Assembly: GCF_002224265.1 (NCBI RefSeq)
Contig: NZ_CP012881.1
Span: 3,038,001 to 3,102,000 of the forward strand
Reading direction: 5' to 3'
DNA from: Vibrio vulnificus NBRC 15645 = ATCC 27562
GTDB lineage: Bacteria; Pseudomonadota; Gammaproteobacteria; Enterobacterales; Vibrionaceae
DNA: 64,000 bases
How positions within the stretch are numbered: the first letter of the stretch is position 1; every line of letters starts with the position of its first letter. Under the pieces are notes generated by a model that searched no databases, was not told the DNA's origin, and saw nothing but the letters and a program-made list of their open reading frames with translations. The position numbers were made by a program, and so were the translations under genes. Positions 42,535 to 52,706 of this stretch are shown here, piece by piece.

Positions 42535-42558
42535 CCAAATAGTATACAAGGAGGTTCA

Positions 42559-43282
42559 ATGAGTAAATTAGTGGTTTATTTGTCGGCAATTGTGGTTGCA
42601 TGTTTAGTAGTAGCAGAGCCCGCATTTGCTGGCCCTGGAGGAAAAATTGCAAGCGTGTTATCTGAGACATTCTGGGGAAAGGTACTAATACTATGTTTAT
42701 TAATCTTTTTTTCACCGCTTATAGTGTACGTGTTTTGCAAGGAGAAACTAGCTGAGCAACGCGCTAGAAAAGATCTAAGGTTTATGGCTGGCTACAGTGA
42801 GTTGTTTGAGTGGTTAAAAGTACAAGAAAGAGTAAAGGATTGTTTCTATCGAGTGCATGCTGGTTGGGAGAGTGAAGACTTATCGAGTGTTTCAGACTGG
42901 ATGACAGATTGGTATTGGCAAAATCAGCAGCAAGTACATCTTGAGAATTGGAAAAAACAAGGGTTAGTTAATGTGTGTAAGGTAACCCATTTGTCCAAAA
43001 TTAAACCACTACTATTTGTTCATAGGAATCAATCTGTAGAACATGAAGGTTCTATGGTAGTGGTTGCTATTACCGGAGAAACTCAAGATTACCTAATGGT
43101 AAAAGAGACAGGAAAAATTGTAGAAGGGAGCAAAAAGTTCAAAGATGTCGAAACAATATGGACTTTGACCTTGACCAATGGGGTTTGGAAAGTTTCGAAC
43201 ATTGAAAGCAGTACGATGTCTATAGATTATGTCAATGAAGCTAAGCATTTGCCCAAGATTGAGACTACGGTGCTAAGCGACC
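42559..43282 (+). pseudogene. Tim44-domain-like membrane protein truncated by IS3 copy 5
   Basis: About 241 native residues from the ATG after AAGGAGG. A signal-like hydrophobic N terminus ending AFAGPG is followed by a second membrane helix (WGKVLILCLLIFFSPLIVYVFC) and a Tim44-like domain (DLRFMAGYSELFEWLKVQERVKDCFYRVHAGWE, WMTDWYWQNQQ). The frame enters the IS at 43283 and ends with 12 IS-encoded residues. Only a short C-terminal piece is probably lost, so it may still be partly functional. Its attC is missing. Confidence 0.7.
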
Positions 43283-43346
43283 CCCCCTCTGGCAGGATAG
43301 TTGTCACTGTTAAAATTTAACCAGTTTGGGTGGTAATGAGTGAGTT

Positions 43347-43847
43347 TTGAATCGCATTCCAACAGAAAGAAAAGAAGCCATATTGAAGAAGCTACTGCCT
43401 CCTTATTCAATGTCTGTAAGCCAAGTAGCAAAAGAGGAAGGTATTAGCACAGCCACCCTGTATCATTGGCGGCAGCAACTTAGACGTTCAGGAGCCGCTG
43501 TGCCAAATAGTCATACTTCATCAGAGCAGTGGTCTGCTCAAACTAAACTCGCCATTGTCGCTGAAACTTACTCGATGACGGAGAATGAACTCAGTCAGTA
43601 TTGCCGCGAGAAAGGCTTGTTCCCTGAACAAGTGCAAGGTTGGCGAAGTGAGTGTATGCAAGGGTTTATGTCTGCTAAAGAGCGTGAGGCTGAAGCCAAG
43701 AAACAAGCTAAAGCTGACAAACTTGAAATTAAAGAGCTGAAAAAAGAGTTACGCTTTAAAGAAAAAGCGTTAGCGGAAACGGCGGCGCTATTGGTTCTTC
43801 GAAAAAAGCTGAGAGCCTTTTACGGGGAAGAGCCAGAGGAAGATTAA
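43347..43847 (+). CDS. IS3-family transposase orfA (copy 5)
   Basis: Same 166-residue protein as in the other copies. Confidence 0.9.
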   Translation: MNRIPTERKEAILKKLLPPYSMSVSQVAKEEGISTATLYHWRQQLRRSGAAVPNSHTSSEQWSAQTKLAIVAETYSMTENELSQYCREKGLFPEQVQGWRSECMQGFMSAKEREAEAKKQAKADKLEIKELKKELRFKEKALAETAALLVLRKKLRAFYGEEPEED

Positions 43848-43870
43848 CCTCAACCGATGAAAGGCAATAC

Positions 43871-44879
43871 TTGCTCACTCTTATCCACGATGCCAAGCGA
43901 AGTGGCTGCCGTCTAGAGTACGCCTGCAATGAAGTTCAAATCGACTTGAGAACGTATCGACGCTGGTATCAGCGAGGTGAAATACGGACAGACAAAAGAC
44001 CGACCTGCGTTAGACCTGTGCCTGCTAACAAGCTATCACCGCAAGAGCGCAATGCGATTATTGAGGTGTGCAACCGCCCTGAATACGCAAGTTTACCACC
44101 AACTCAAATTGTCCCGACGTTGCTTGATAATGGTGAGTATATTGCTTCAGAGTCGAGCTACTATCGGGTTTTGAAAGCAGAAGGTCAGCTTCATACCCGA
44201 GGTCGTCAGCGAAGTCGACAAAGGCAGGCCAAGCCAACAAGTTATACGGCAACAGGTCCCAATCAGGTGTACACATGGGACATTACGTACTTGCCATCTG
44301 TGGTTAAGGGACAGCACTATTCTCTACGTGATTGAAGATATCTATAGCCGAAAAATCGTTGGCTATGATGTCTACGAATGTGAATGCGGTGAGTTAGCGT
44401 CACAGTTATTGCAGCGGACGCTGATGCGCGAGCAATGCTTTAATCAGCCACTGGTACTTCACTCGGACAATGGTGCGCCAATGAAGTCACTGACGTTCAG
44501 AGCGAAAATGGATGAGCTTGGTATTACTTCATCATACAGTCGCCCGAGAGTCAGTGATGATAACCCGTATGTTGAGTCGCTGTTCCGCACAGTGAAGTAC
44601 ATGCCTAGCTGGCCAACAAAAGGCTTTGAACAACTCGATGCAAGTCGTAGTTGGGTTGAGGCGTTCGTACGTTGGTACAACACCGAGCACAAGCACAGTA
44701 AGTTAAATTACGTTACGCCATCAGAGCGTCACAGTGGTAAAGATAGCGAGATTTTAAGACGTCGTTCGGATGTGTTGTCGATAGCAAGAGAGCGACACCC
44801 AGAGCGTTGGTCAGGCAAGATAAGGAACTGTGAACCCGTTGGTGAGGTTCATCTAAATCCAGAAAGAAAAGCCGCTTAA
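43871..44879 (+). pseudogene. IS3-family orfB split by frameshift (copy 5)
   Basis: Pieces 43871-44335 and 44328-44879, with the same break after HYSLRD. Confidence 0.88.
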
Positions 44880-44918
44880 TAACTAAGCGAATGATGACAA
44901 CTACCTTGAAAAACGCCG

Positions 44919-45197
44919 GTAAACTCTTGCTCTCATTGCCCAATATTAGTGATTGTAATCATTTAACTCAGTGTCCAAACTGTTGGTGCGGTTGAAAATC
45001 TATACCGACAACTTTAGTGAACATGACTTTTACTCCTGATCCTAATGCTGTACCAGTCGTGCTGTACAGCAATGTTAGAAGGGAGGTGCGTCAATAACAT
45101 CAAAGCGTGCCATAAATATGGTGGGCATACTACTTAAGGGACGTGATTCATATCAGGGAGCATGAAATACTGCCAGATTAAGTCTGGATTACTACAG
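44919..45197 (+). other. array/chromosome junction, no gene seen
   Basis: 279 bases without attC or a convincing gene. A 24-codon frame (45023-45097) has no ribosome binding site. An inverted repeat CTGGATT/AATCCAG at the igaA-like stop (45184-45210) may be a weak transcription end for that minus-strand gene. Confidence 0.5.
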
Positions 45198-47390
45198 CTA
45201 GCTAATCCAGGCATTTTCCGATTTAACTCGCCTCTTGTTATGGGATCTGCTACTAAGCCAATACATAATGAGTAGGAGCAACATCGTTAGACCAAACAAT
45301 GCCATAAATGCATGATTGATGACTGTCTCCATCGCTTGGTTAGAGCGAATGCGGGGAGCTAAAATGAGCGTAAGTTGTCCTTCGTCGTTATTCACTGCCT
45401 TCAAGATAGTTGCATCAACGCGTTGATAAGCAACTTCAGCCTGCATTTGGATTAACCTATTCAATGTCTCTATTTTAACATCGTCATGGACAGGATATGG
45501 ATTTGCTCTCATCATGGCTATCTCTTGCAAATCAGCACTCGTTGGCCCCATCCACTGAATAGAAAGAATGTTTTGCTTTGGGGGTGGTAACTTCAATGAA
45601 GCATGATTGTTTCGCCATATTGTACTTCTCAGGTTATGTAATTTACCTTGATAATTTTTAAGGCTATCACTATTTTTAAGTAACTTTTCATTCGCAAACT
45701 CGCCACCTTGTAATGCTTCGTCCCAACAGTAGTCGCTACAGTGGCTTTTTGTTGCCTCTCGCCATAATACTGAAAACTCGTGTTTGAACGCTGAACAATC
45801 TGCAGCCAATGAATCTGTACTTCTAGTTGAGCTTCCTGTAGCTAATGTATTATCCGTTTTAACACCCTCACTCTTTGCATCAGTTGGGCAGTATTTCGCT
45901 AAATGATTAGCGATTTCCATTAAGCTCTTTACAGTAAATATTGCTAATTCACTTCGCCTATACATGACTAAATTATCGACTGAATACGACTTTTTCACTT
46001 CAAAAGCGAGCATCATCAACATGTAGTCTCCTTCTGAGACGTCGGGGGTATAATCTGGCTCATTGCTGATAAAATCTATATACTCTTCGACCAACTCAGT
46101 ATTAGGAACCACTTGAAAGTCTTCATCCGTCAACGCATATTTAAATACGTTGCAATAGAGAAGAGCATTATCTTTTGAAAAGCTATCTAAACATAAACGG
46201 GGTTGATTGATTGATAAATGATCGCCAACTTTTAAATCGCTCGATGCCCAATCTTGAATGGTGCTAATTTGATAGGATGCGCTATTTTTAAGCATGGCAA
46301 AAGCCGCATCGCGCCATTCCAATTTTGTGTTGAAAGCGATGATTAAACTAGCGCAGAGTAATCCCACAGCAGCAGTAAGATATTGTGGTTTTCTTTTCGC
46401 AAAATCTCGTTCTGAAATTTCGTTTAAACCTATTCGCACAACGGCCGATTGATTCTGTTCAATTTCAAAGTATACATTTTTATTAATACTCGCCGTATTT
46501 TGCCAATGGCTTGGCATCCAAGCCTTTTTTGTTTTCCCGTTTGGTTCAGTGAATGTCAGCCAAGTTTTTCGATCAGAGCTCTCTAGAGACTCTATTTTGC
46601 CGAAATACCTCGTTATCACTATATTGCTAGGTTCATATTTTGGCTTTGTCTTTAAAAGAAGTATCAGTACTGCAATAACAGTTACCGTAAGCAGAACTAC
46701 TGGAGCAAGCCATATAGGTTCAATGGCAATATCAATCTTGTTGATGTACGTAAAAATACTCGCAGCCACTACTATAATTAGCGGTACGGGAAAATTGTAA
46801 AATGGAGGTGATAGATACAAAACTTCTGTTTGGGTGGCGGGTCGTTTAGACTTTAACACGGTTTGACGGGCAGTGTGCGTTGCTGGCCCCATACCTTGCT
46901 CTACAGGTTGTGTTGTGCTTGACGCATATGCTTCAGCTCCCTTAGAGAAGAGTGATGGCGCATTTGCAAGAGTATTATTGATTTCATCGACAATATAGTA
47001 ATCGTTAAGACGAAGGACTAGAATTGTCTCGGCAACCACAACGACTTCAGCAAGTTGATCCTCAGTATCAAGGAAGTATATCGCTTTATCGGATATTGCT
47101 ACCGGATAATCTGCCAAAGCGAGGAATTTCGTTTTTCCTTCATCATCTGGAATTACATGCACCTCAAAAGGTTCAGTGATGTAATAAACCTCAGAATATC
47201 CGACATCAAAGCCATATAACTCTGAGAGGGCGGAACGCTCTTCTTCAGAAAGGTTTGCATCACGCTTCACACTTAGCAACTTAGTCCGACGCTCTTTTAA
47301 GGCTGCTTCTTTATCACTACTACTATTGAATAGTGTATTGATTAAGCTAAAAACAAGAAATATTTTTATTATGATGGCAAGTTCATACAT
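45198..47390 (-). CDS. igaA: IgaA/UmoB-family inner-membrane protein
   Basis: 730 residues, close to the about 710 of enterobacterial IgaA (YrfF). An N-terminal anchor (residues 4-20), LSEEERSAL early as in IgaA, paired helices near 205-250, KKAWMPSHWQ, a helix near 340, GVGDH-like LKVGDHLSI, a large periplasmic part with several cysteines, and a C-terminal helix (MALFGLTMLLLLIMYWL). In enterobacteria IgaA restrains the Rcs phosphorelay. Assignment rests on collinearity of motifs with weak identity. It is the first core gene beyond the array. Confidence 0.7.
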   Translation of the reverse strand: MYELAIIIKIFLVFSLINTLFNSSSDKEAALKERRTKLLSVKRDANLSEEERSALSELYGFDVGYSEVYYITEPFEVHVIPDDEGKTKFLALADYPVAISDKAIYFLDTEDQLAEVVVVAETILVLRLNDYYIVDEINNTLANAPSLFSKGAEAYASSTTQPVEQGMGPATHTARQTVLKSKRPATQTEVLYLSPPFYNFPVPLIIVVAASIFTYINKIDIAIEPIWLAPVVLLTVTVIAVLILLLKTKPKYEPSNIVITRYFGKIESLESSDRKTWLTFTEPNGKTKKAWMPSHWQNTASINKNVYFEIEQNQSAVVRIGLNEISERDFAKRKPQYLTAAVGLLCASLIIAFNTKLEWRDAAFAMLKNSASYQISTIQDWASSDLKVGDHLSINQPRLCLDSFSKDNALLYCNVFKYALTDEDFQVVPNTELVEEYIDFISNEPDYTPDVSEGDYMLMMLAFEVKKSYSVDNLVMYRRSELAIFTVKSLMEIANHLAKYCPTDAKSEGVKTDNTLATGSSTRSTDSLAADCSAFKHEFSVLWREATKSHCSDYCWDEALQGGEFANEKLLKNSDSLKNYQGKLHNLRSTIWRNNHASLKLPPPKQNILSIQWMGPTSADLQEIAMMRANPYPVHDDVKIETLNRLIQMQAEVAYQRVDATILKAVNNDEGQLTLILAPRIRSNQAMETVINHAFMALFGLTMLLLLIMYWLSSRSHNKRRVKSENAWIS

Positions 47391-47898
47391 GTAAATATAA
47401 AGTCCTTTTTATGTTGAGCATTTGTTGTCTTTATCAATTTTCAACCAATGATAGAAGCAAATACGCAATTTCCGTATTAATCAACATCCATAAAATTACC
47501 CAAGATATCTCAATCCTAATAGAAAAGTGATCACATCTACGTTTCATATAGCTCATGATAGGATGCAAATAATTCCACCAATAAATATAACCGTAGCGTT
47601 TTAACTCACGTTAGAAAACATATTGATCATCATTGGTAATTGATGAATTTGTTAATTTAGTTGGATGTGAAAATTCATCTGATCGACATTATCAGAGCAA
47701 ATTCAACGAAAGGCCATATAAAAAATGTCGCAATTAAGAGACGGGTTGCGTAAAGTTTCATATCATGCAATTGGTGCTTACTGCGGCTTTGTTTCTAAAT
47801 TCGAGTTCAATTAAAAACGCGCCTAGCATGGCTAATTGTAAGGTGATTAGCTTCGTTCCAGATATACCTAGCCTCGTAAGCCCATCCAATGTTTTGAG
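47391..47898. other. intergenic stretch, AT-rich
   Basis: About 500 bases between the igaA-like gene and the IS10-group element. The only frame of note is on the minus strand, 47758 to 47898, which continues across the target duplication to give a 46-codon ORF (MLKTLDGLTRLGI...) in the pre-insertion sequence; no ribosome binding site, so not called as a gene. Confidence 0.5.
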
Positions 47899-47907
47899 CA
47901 TGGAGTA

Positions 47908-49236
47908 CTGAGGGATCCCCTCATAAATCCGCCAGTGCATAGCCATCTTTTAAGAGCAGCTCAGCTAGAGTCATGGCCGCTGCTAAAAGGTGTTGAGTAG
48001 TAATCTCGTAGTCTGGTCGCCTGAGGACTTCCATACCTAATCGAACGGTAGACAGGACATTTCGATTTCTGACTGTATTCGCTTGAAAATGCCTATCCCA
48101 TCCTTGTTGCTGTGCATGTATTCCTACCAGCCAAAACATGAGTTGCAGCATTAAAGCTATCAGCAAAATAATATCGAACCTTTTGGGGCAACTAGTGCGA
48201 CTTTGACGTAGACCTAATCCATAAGCGGGACTCTTTAAGTCTCGGAAGGTTTCCTCTATCTGCATGCGCTTTGCGTAAAGCCTCACCAACTGCTTGGGAG
48301 TACGAGCCGCCGTTGGTAAGTTAGTTGCCAATACCCATGGCTCTTTTGCTGAGTCAGAGTACACCTTCGGCGATGGATGGTGACAGTTTGTTCGGGTAGA
48401 ACGCTGATTCTTACGGCCTTTAGGCAATGCTCTATACAGCGCTATTTGGCAGTTGATGGCATTGCTTCGGGTCAGCTTTTGATAACCAAGACTTTTGGCT
48501 CTGCTAGAGGCTTTGCTATGTAACTTACTGACTGGCTGCCAATTTTCGGCACCGAGTTCAGCAAATTGTACTTTACCTCTTACTCGACTCAGCCAGTACC
48601 ATCCGTGCTCTTCAACAGACTTGTACCATGGCACTTTAAATCCAGCATCACTGATAATGAGTGGGGTCACCGAGGAAGGTAAAATGTTCGCTAGGTCAGA
48701 TAAAAACTGGTCATGAGCCGACTTAGAGCACTGCATTGAAAGTGGAAAGGCCTTTTCATATAAAGTGACCGAACGCCCTTGTAGCGCCACTGATGCTCGG
48801 AGCACCATAAGTCTCTTGTGTTCACGGATATCAGACCAATCGACGAGAACCACGGGCATAGGGTTACCCGCACAGATAAAGCTAGCATGCCAACGATAAA
48901 CGGCGAGTCTCTTTTGGTGCAGGTGGTGGTTACCTAAAAGACGATCCATCCGCTTTATGTTGTGCTTAGTTCTAGCTTGGCAAGGTAAGTTGCGGCCAAG
49001 TTCGGTGAGCGTAAGGGTTTTGCTATCAAGTAATGCTCGGCAAGCTAGCATTAAGCTATTAAGTCGCTTTAAATGCAGTTCAGGGCAGAATTGGTAGAGA
49101 GAATCATGTAAGATATTGAGTTCGCACATCTTGTTGTTTGGTTGTTGTTTTTTGGCGAAACCATTTGATCACATGACAAGATGTGCATCTACCTTAACTT
49201 GATGATTTTTATCTAAATCATCAGGGGATTCCTCAG
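47908..49236 (-). mobile_element. IS4-family (IS10-group) insertion sequence, intact
   Basis: 1329 bp with terminal repeats CTGAGGGATCCCCTCA and TCAGGGGATTCCTCAG and a perfect 9-bp target duplication CATGGAGTA at 47899-47907 and 49237-49245. A single intact transposase gene is present. A simple recent insertion, in contrast to most IS3 copies. Confidence 0.95.
47921..49129 (-). CDS. IS4-family transposase
   Basis: 402 residues, the usual size for IS10-group enzymes. VVLVDWSDIRE holds the first catalytic aspartate, LIISDAGFKVPWY the second and YAKRMQIEETFRDLKSPAYGLGLRQSR the Y-(2)-R-(3)-E-(6)-K signature of the IS4 family. Intact. Confidence 0.95.
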   Translation of the reverse strand: MCELNILHDSLYQFCPELHLKRLNSLMLACRALLDSKTLTLTELGRNLPCQARTKHNIKRMDRLLGNHHLHQKRLAVYRWHASFICAGNPMPVVLVDWSDIREHKRLMVLRASVALQGRSVTLYEKAFPLSMQCSKSAHDQFLSDLANILPSSVTPLIISDAGFKVPWYKSVEEHGWYWLSRVRGKVQFAELGAENWQPVSKLHSKASSRAKSLGYQKLTRSNAINCQIALYRALPKGRKNQRSTRTNCHHPSPKVYSDSAKEPWVLATNLPTAARTPKQLVRLYAKRMQIEETFRDLKSPAYGLGLRQSRTSCPKRFDIILLIALMLQLMFWLVGIHAQQQGWDRHFQANTVRNRNVLSTVRLGMEVLRRPDYEITTQHLLAAAMTLAELLLKDGYALADL

Positions 49237-49396
49237 CATGGAGTAGTTCTAGCCAACTTGGCCGTTGTCATTTCTTAATCTGGCAGAACATCACCGTCTC
49301 TGAAAGCGAACGTGTATGGTGGCCATACTTATTTTTCCTATAATTATTTGCACCATATAGCTGCTGCTGATCGACAGCTAAATTGCGAGGATGGCC

Positions 49397-49621
49397 ATGT
49401 TCCATAAGAGTTATCACTTATCTCGCTGGAATTCACTGTTTGGCTCGTTTAATGAGAATCGCTTCGGATCACAACTTAGTGTCATACACACTATCACCAG
49501 ATATCTCTATGATTCTTTGTCGCGCCTGTTTGAACAATTTGGGGAGCACTTCACCGTGCTTACATTTGCGGCGATGATTTCAGACGTGCCGCACTTCCCA
49601 CCTGAATCCAGCCCTTTGTGA
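49397..49621 (+). CDS. hypothetical small protein
   Basis: 74 residues starting MFHKSYHLSRWNSLFGSFN after GCGAGGATGG (ATG at 49391 is the alternative). Aromatic-rich, no membrane segment, ends FPPESSPL. Unrecognised. The ribosome binding site and open length are the only support. Confidence 0.35.
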   Translation: MFHKSYHLSRWNSLFGSFNENRFGSQLSVIHTITRYLYDSLSRLFEQFGEHFTVLTFAAMISDVPHFPPESSPL

Positions 49622-49791
49622 CAAATGGGGTGCTGTTGCAAATTTTAGACAAATTTCAAGTTCGCACATTTCTTATTCAAGCTTTTTCCAAAAAACACAA
49701 TATGCAACTGTGTTTTATTCGCTTTTATTAGAAAAGCCTGCGCAAATAGGGTTAATTACCGGCAGTTAACCGATATAAGGAATGAGAAGTG

Positions 49792-50361
49792 ATGAGCATG
49801 GTAAGGAATTACAAGCAAATGGCGATGTCATATTGTTTTATCACGCTTTGTATGTTGGCAATGAGCACCGTAGTTGCTGCTAAAGAATTAGAAGCAAAAC
49901 AGGTATTAGCCGGTAAGTTAATTATTCAGGTGCCAACAGAATTGCAAACAATGCCTCAAGAGTTGATTGAAGTTAAGTTTCCAAATTCCAACCGACCCAC
50001 TGACGTGTTGAGTGATTCGACAGGTGGTGTGACTCTTGCGTTTAATCATACTCAAAATGCACTTTCACCGAATCAAATCAGAGAAGCGCACGGTGTCATC
50101 TCTAATATGTTTAAGAATAGATATCCCTCAGCGACTTGGTTCAGAGATGAAGTCAGTACTCTTAACGGTCAAGAATTTATCATCATGGAGTTGATTACTC
50201 CTGCAATAGACACTCAAATTCACAACATCATTTATGGAACCTCCATAGACAACAGGCTTTTATTTGTCGCGTTTAATACAACAGTAGAGCAATCTGAACA
50301 ATGGTTGCCGATCGGCAAACAAATCATGGCCTCAATACAACTGGCCAATTCGTCATTGTGA
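49792..50361 (+). CDS. secreted hypothetical protein, DcrB/PsbP-like layout
   Basis: 189 residues after TAAGGAATGAG. N-terminal signal peptide (SYCFITLCMLAMSTVVAA, cleavage near AAKEL). The mature part starts GKLIIQVPTELQTMPQELIEVKFPNSNRPTDVLSD and ends WLPIGKQIMASIQL, an alpha/beta arrangement like PsbP/DcrB-type periplasmic proteins. Seventeen bases upstream of a membrane-protein gene, so probably one operon. Family placement is tentative. Confidence 0.6.
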   Translation: MSMVRNYKQMAMSYCFITLCMLAMSTVVAAKELEAKQVLAGKLIIQVPTELQTMPQELIEVKFPNSNRPTDVLSDSTGGVTLAFNHTQNALSPNQIREAHGVISNMFKNRYPSATWFRDEVSTLNGQEFIIMELITPAIDTQIHNIIYGTSIDNRLLFVAFNTTVEQSEQWLPIGKQIMASIQLANSSL

Positions 50362-50377
50362 GTGGAGTAGGGAAAAC

Positions 50378-51001
50378 ATGGATACAGCATTTAATGAGAA
50401 AACGCGGAAAAGCTCAATAATTCTAAAGGTCGTTGTGTTTGTATTTTGTGTGGTGGTTATCGGCCAGACGAGCGCAATCTACCTCCCTGCAATGAATGGA
50501 AAATTACCCAATTTATCTTCGCTCTTAGGAATTGTGGTTTGTTATATTGCACTCTTCAGTACGGGAGCCATGTCAATAAAGAGAAGTAAAGTTTGGTTCG
50601 GACTGCTTGGTATGATCGTTGGCACTGTGGTTTTCTTTGGCGCGAGTTTTTTGGCAAGTTACGTTACTGCGAAAGATCGTGCTATCGATAGATCGGTGGT
50701 GGAAAGAAACAAAACTTTGCCAATGATGCTGGATGAATACACTCAACTGGATAAGATCTCGGTGAATCACAAGAGCAAAGGGTACAATTTGCATTTATCA
50801 CTGATTGGACACTCAAAAATGGATATTGATGTCGAGGTGTTGAATGAAGTCTTTGACGTCGACATCAAACCGACTACCTGCACGAATGAACAGTTAAGAA
50901 TGCTTTTTGAGCTGGGCTATAGTATTAATTATCTCTATTTGGACAAGAACCAAGAACGTATTAACTACTATAATATTAGGCCAGAAGACTGTGGTATTTA
51001 A
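50378..51001 (+). CDS. hypothetical inner-membrane protein
   Basis: 207 residues: three hydrophobic helices (residues 13-35, 45-65 and 73-96), then a soluble domain of about 110 residues with two cysteines (TTCTNEQ and EDCGI). ATG after GGAGTAGGGAAAAC. Probably co-transcribed with the secreted protein before it; a terminator follows. Function unknown. Confidence 0.65.
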   Translation: MDTAFNEKTRKSSIILKVVVFVFCVVVIGQTSAIYLPAMNGKLPNLSSLLGIVVCYIALFSTGAMSIKRSKVWFGLLGMIVGTVVFFGASFLASYVTAKDRAIDRSVVERNKTLPMMLDEYTQLDKISVNHKSKGYNLHLSLIGHSKMDIDVEVLNEVFDVDIKPTTCTNEQLRMLFELGYSINYLYLDKNQERINYYNIRPEDCGI

Positions 51002-51024
51002 GAGTCTAAAATCTTGAGATAAAA

Positions 51025-51054
51025 ATAAAGCGCGATAGAAAAGTCGCGCTTTAT
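51025..51054 (+). terminator. rho-independent terminator, probably bidirectional
   Basis: ATAAAGCGCGA, loop TAGAAAAG, TCGCGCTTTAT: strong GC stem with A/T runs on both sides, placed between the converging operon (ending 51001) and norM (ending 51101). Confidence 0.85.
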
Positions 51055-51100
51055 TTCGTCGATTTGTTGAATCTTGTCGACTGAAAGCGAGGGCTAGTAG

Positions 51101-52471
51101 CTATCTCGCTTCATAGTTCAACTGAATTTCATCATTTTGGCGGTGAAGCCAGTGTAGGCGAACTCCCAACATAATGGCCGCGGAAGATAAGCCGACGATG
51201 AATCCTACCCAGAAGCCTTGTGCCCCCATAGGTTCAACAATCCAATCGGTAAGACCAAGAACATACCCAGTAGGTAGACCAAGTAACCAATAGGCGATAA
51301 ATGTTCGGTTGAATATTGCTCGCATGTCTTTATAACCACGTAGCGCACCAGCCGCGATAACTTGTATCGCATCGGTACATTGATAAATAGCGGCAAAGAT
51401 CAACAACTGCATTGCTAAGGTGATAACTACTCGGTTGTCGGTATAGAGGAGAGCAATTTGTTCTCTCAGAACAACCGTCAGTAAAGCGGTAAACACGGCG
51501 GTTGAAAGACCAACTAAGATACCAACATGAGAAGCAATGCGTGCGCCTTCTGTCGATTTCTCACCTAGCATATGCCCGACACGGATACTGGTCGCTGCGC
51601 CAATACTCATAGGTAACATGAACACCAATGAAGAAAAGTTAATGGCAACTTGGTGTGCGGCAACGACAGTAGAACCTAATGGTGCAACCAACAAAGCGAC
51701 GACCGCGAACAGAGTTACTTCAAAGAAAAGTGCGGCAGCAACCGGAAACCCAAGTTTAAATAGCTTAACTTGCGCTTTTAGCTGAGGTGGATGAAACGTA
51801 GTAAACAATTGAATCTGCCTTAGTCTCTGTGACGTTGTCACATAAAGCAGTAGCAACAAAAACATAATCCAATACACAATGGCGGTAGCAACGCCACAAC
51901 CTACACCACCAAGGGCTGGCGCACCCAATTTACCGTAAACGAACATCCAGTTCAGTGGAATGTTCAATAGTAAGCCGATGAAACCGATCACCATGGCAGG
52001 TTTTGTTAAAGACAAGCCATCAGTCAAACTACGTAGTGTTTGAAACAATAGAAAAGCAGGTACAGCAAACATCACAGCGTGTATATAGCCAATGGTTTTG
52101 GTTGCCATTACCGCATCGACATTCATGTAACCGAGTATCGACTGAGTTTGAAACAAAACGGCAATGATAGGGATACTGATCAATAGGGCCATAACAGCGC
52201 CTTGCTGAATTTCAAACGGAACTTGCTCTCTATTGCCAGCCCCATTGAGCTGAGCGACAACAGGGACCAGAGCCATCAATAGTCCAATACCAAACAAAAT
52301 TGAAGGCAGCCAGATACTTGCAGCGACAGAAACTGCAGCCATGTCTGTTGCACTGACGCCCCCCGCCATCACGGTGTCCACGAACCCCATACCGGTTTGA
52401 GCAACAGATGCAATCAAAACTGGTGTGGCGAGCTTAATCAAACTAGAAGCTTCTTTTTTATAGCGATGCAC
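51101..52471 (-). CDS. norM: MATE-family multidrug/sodium antiporter NorM
   Basis: 456 residues from GTG (HRYKKEASSLIKLATPVLIASVAQTGMGFVDTVMAG), exactly the length and N terminus of Vibrio NorM; the open frame upstream to 52552 is not used. Twelve membrane helices in two halves, with the conserved aspartate in FVDTVMAG and the GALRGYKDMRAIF loop. Exports fluoroquinolones and dyes in exchange for Na+ in characterised homologues. Divergent from ribE, as in other vibrios. Confidence 0.93.
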   Translation of the reverse strand: MHRYKKEASSLIKLATPVLIASVAQTGMGFVDTVMAGGVSATDMAAVSVAASIWLPSILFGIGLLMALVPVVAQLNGAGNREQVPFEIQQGAVMALLISIPIIAVLFQTQSILGYMNVDAVMATKTIGYIHAVMFAVPAFLLFQTLRSLTDGLSLTKPAMVIGFIGLLLNIPLNWMFVYGKLGAPALGGVGCGVATAIVYWIMFLLLLLYVTTSQRLRQIQLFTTFHPPQLKAQVKLFKLGFPVAAALFFEVTLFAVVALLVAPLGSTVVAAHQVAINFSSLVFMLPMSIGAATSIRVGHMLGEKSTEGARIASHVGILVGLSTAVFTALLTVVLREQIALLYTDNRVVITLAMQLLIFAAIYQCTDAIQVIAAGALRGYKDMRAIFNRTFIAYWLLGLPTGYVLGLTDWIVEPMGAQGFWVGFIVGLSSAAIMLGVRLHWLHRQNDEIQLNYEAR

Positions 52472-52599
52472 GTTAACTCCAATGTTTAAGAAAAAGATAA
52501 ATATGCTAAGCGTGCGACGCACGTTGGGACGTTTTCGATCGGCAAAGGCCACAAAAGTGGTTTATAAGGCGCTAAAAAACAGTAGTTGCACAACCTAAA

Positions 52600-52650
52600 C
52601 TAAGGGGGCAGTATGGAAATCCGACGGTGCATGGCGCTTAAGGCATATTC
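52600..52650 (+). promoter_or_regulatory. structured ribE leader, partial FMN-riboswitch resemblance
   Basis: AAGGGGGCAG, GGAAATCC and GACGGT follow each other as blocks of an RFN element do, and CGGTG/CACCG can pair. The element is too short and incomplete to be called a working FMN riboswitch. It may be a remnant or another leader structure. Confidence 0.25.
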
Positions 52651-52706
52651 CACCGTGATAATAATGGAATCTCATATTTCAGGCTACAGAAAAGAAGGTA
52701 ACTTAG

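Larger units (their letters stand above)
43283..44918 (+). mobile_element. IS3-family element copy 5 (inverted, frameshifted)
   Basis: 1636 bp, opposite orientation to copies 1-4, with the shared 2-bp orfB deletion. The left flank is a cassette gene and the right flank non-integron chromosome, with no target duplication. It forms the right boundary of the array. Confidence 0.9.

Noticed and set aside
45023..45097. 24-codon frame right of the array
   Set aside because: No ribosome binding site and no supporting homology I can recall.
52600..52650. Complete FMN riboswitch before ribE
   Set aside because: Only fragments of the RFN consensus are visible; kept as a low-confidence leader structure only.
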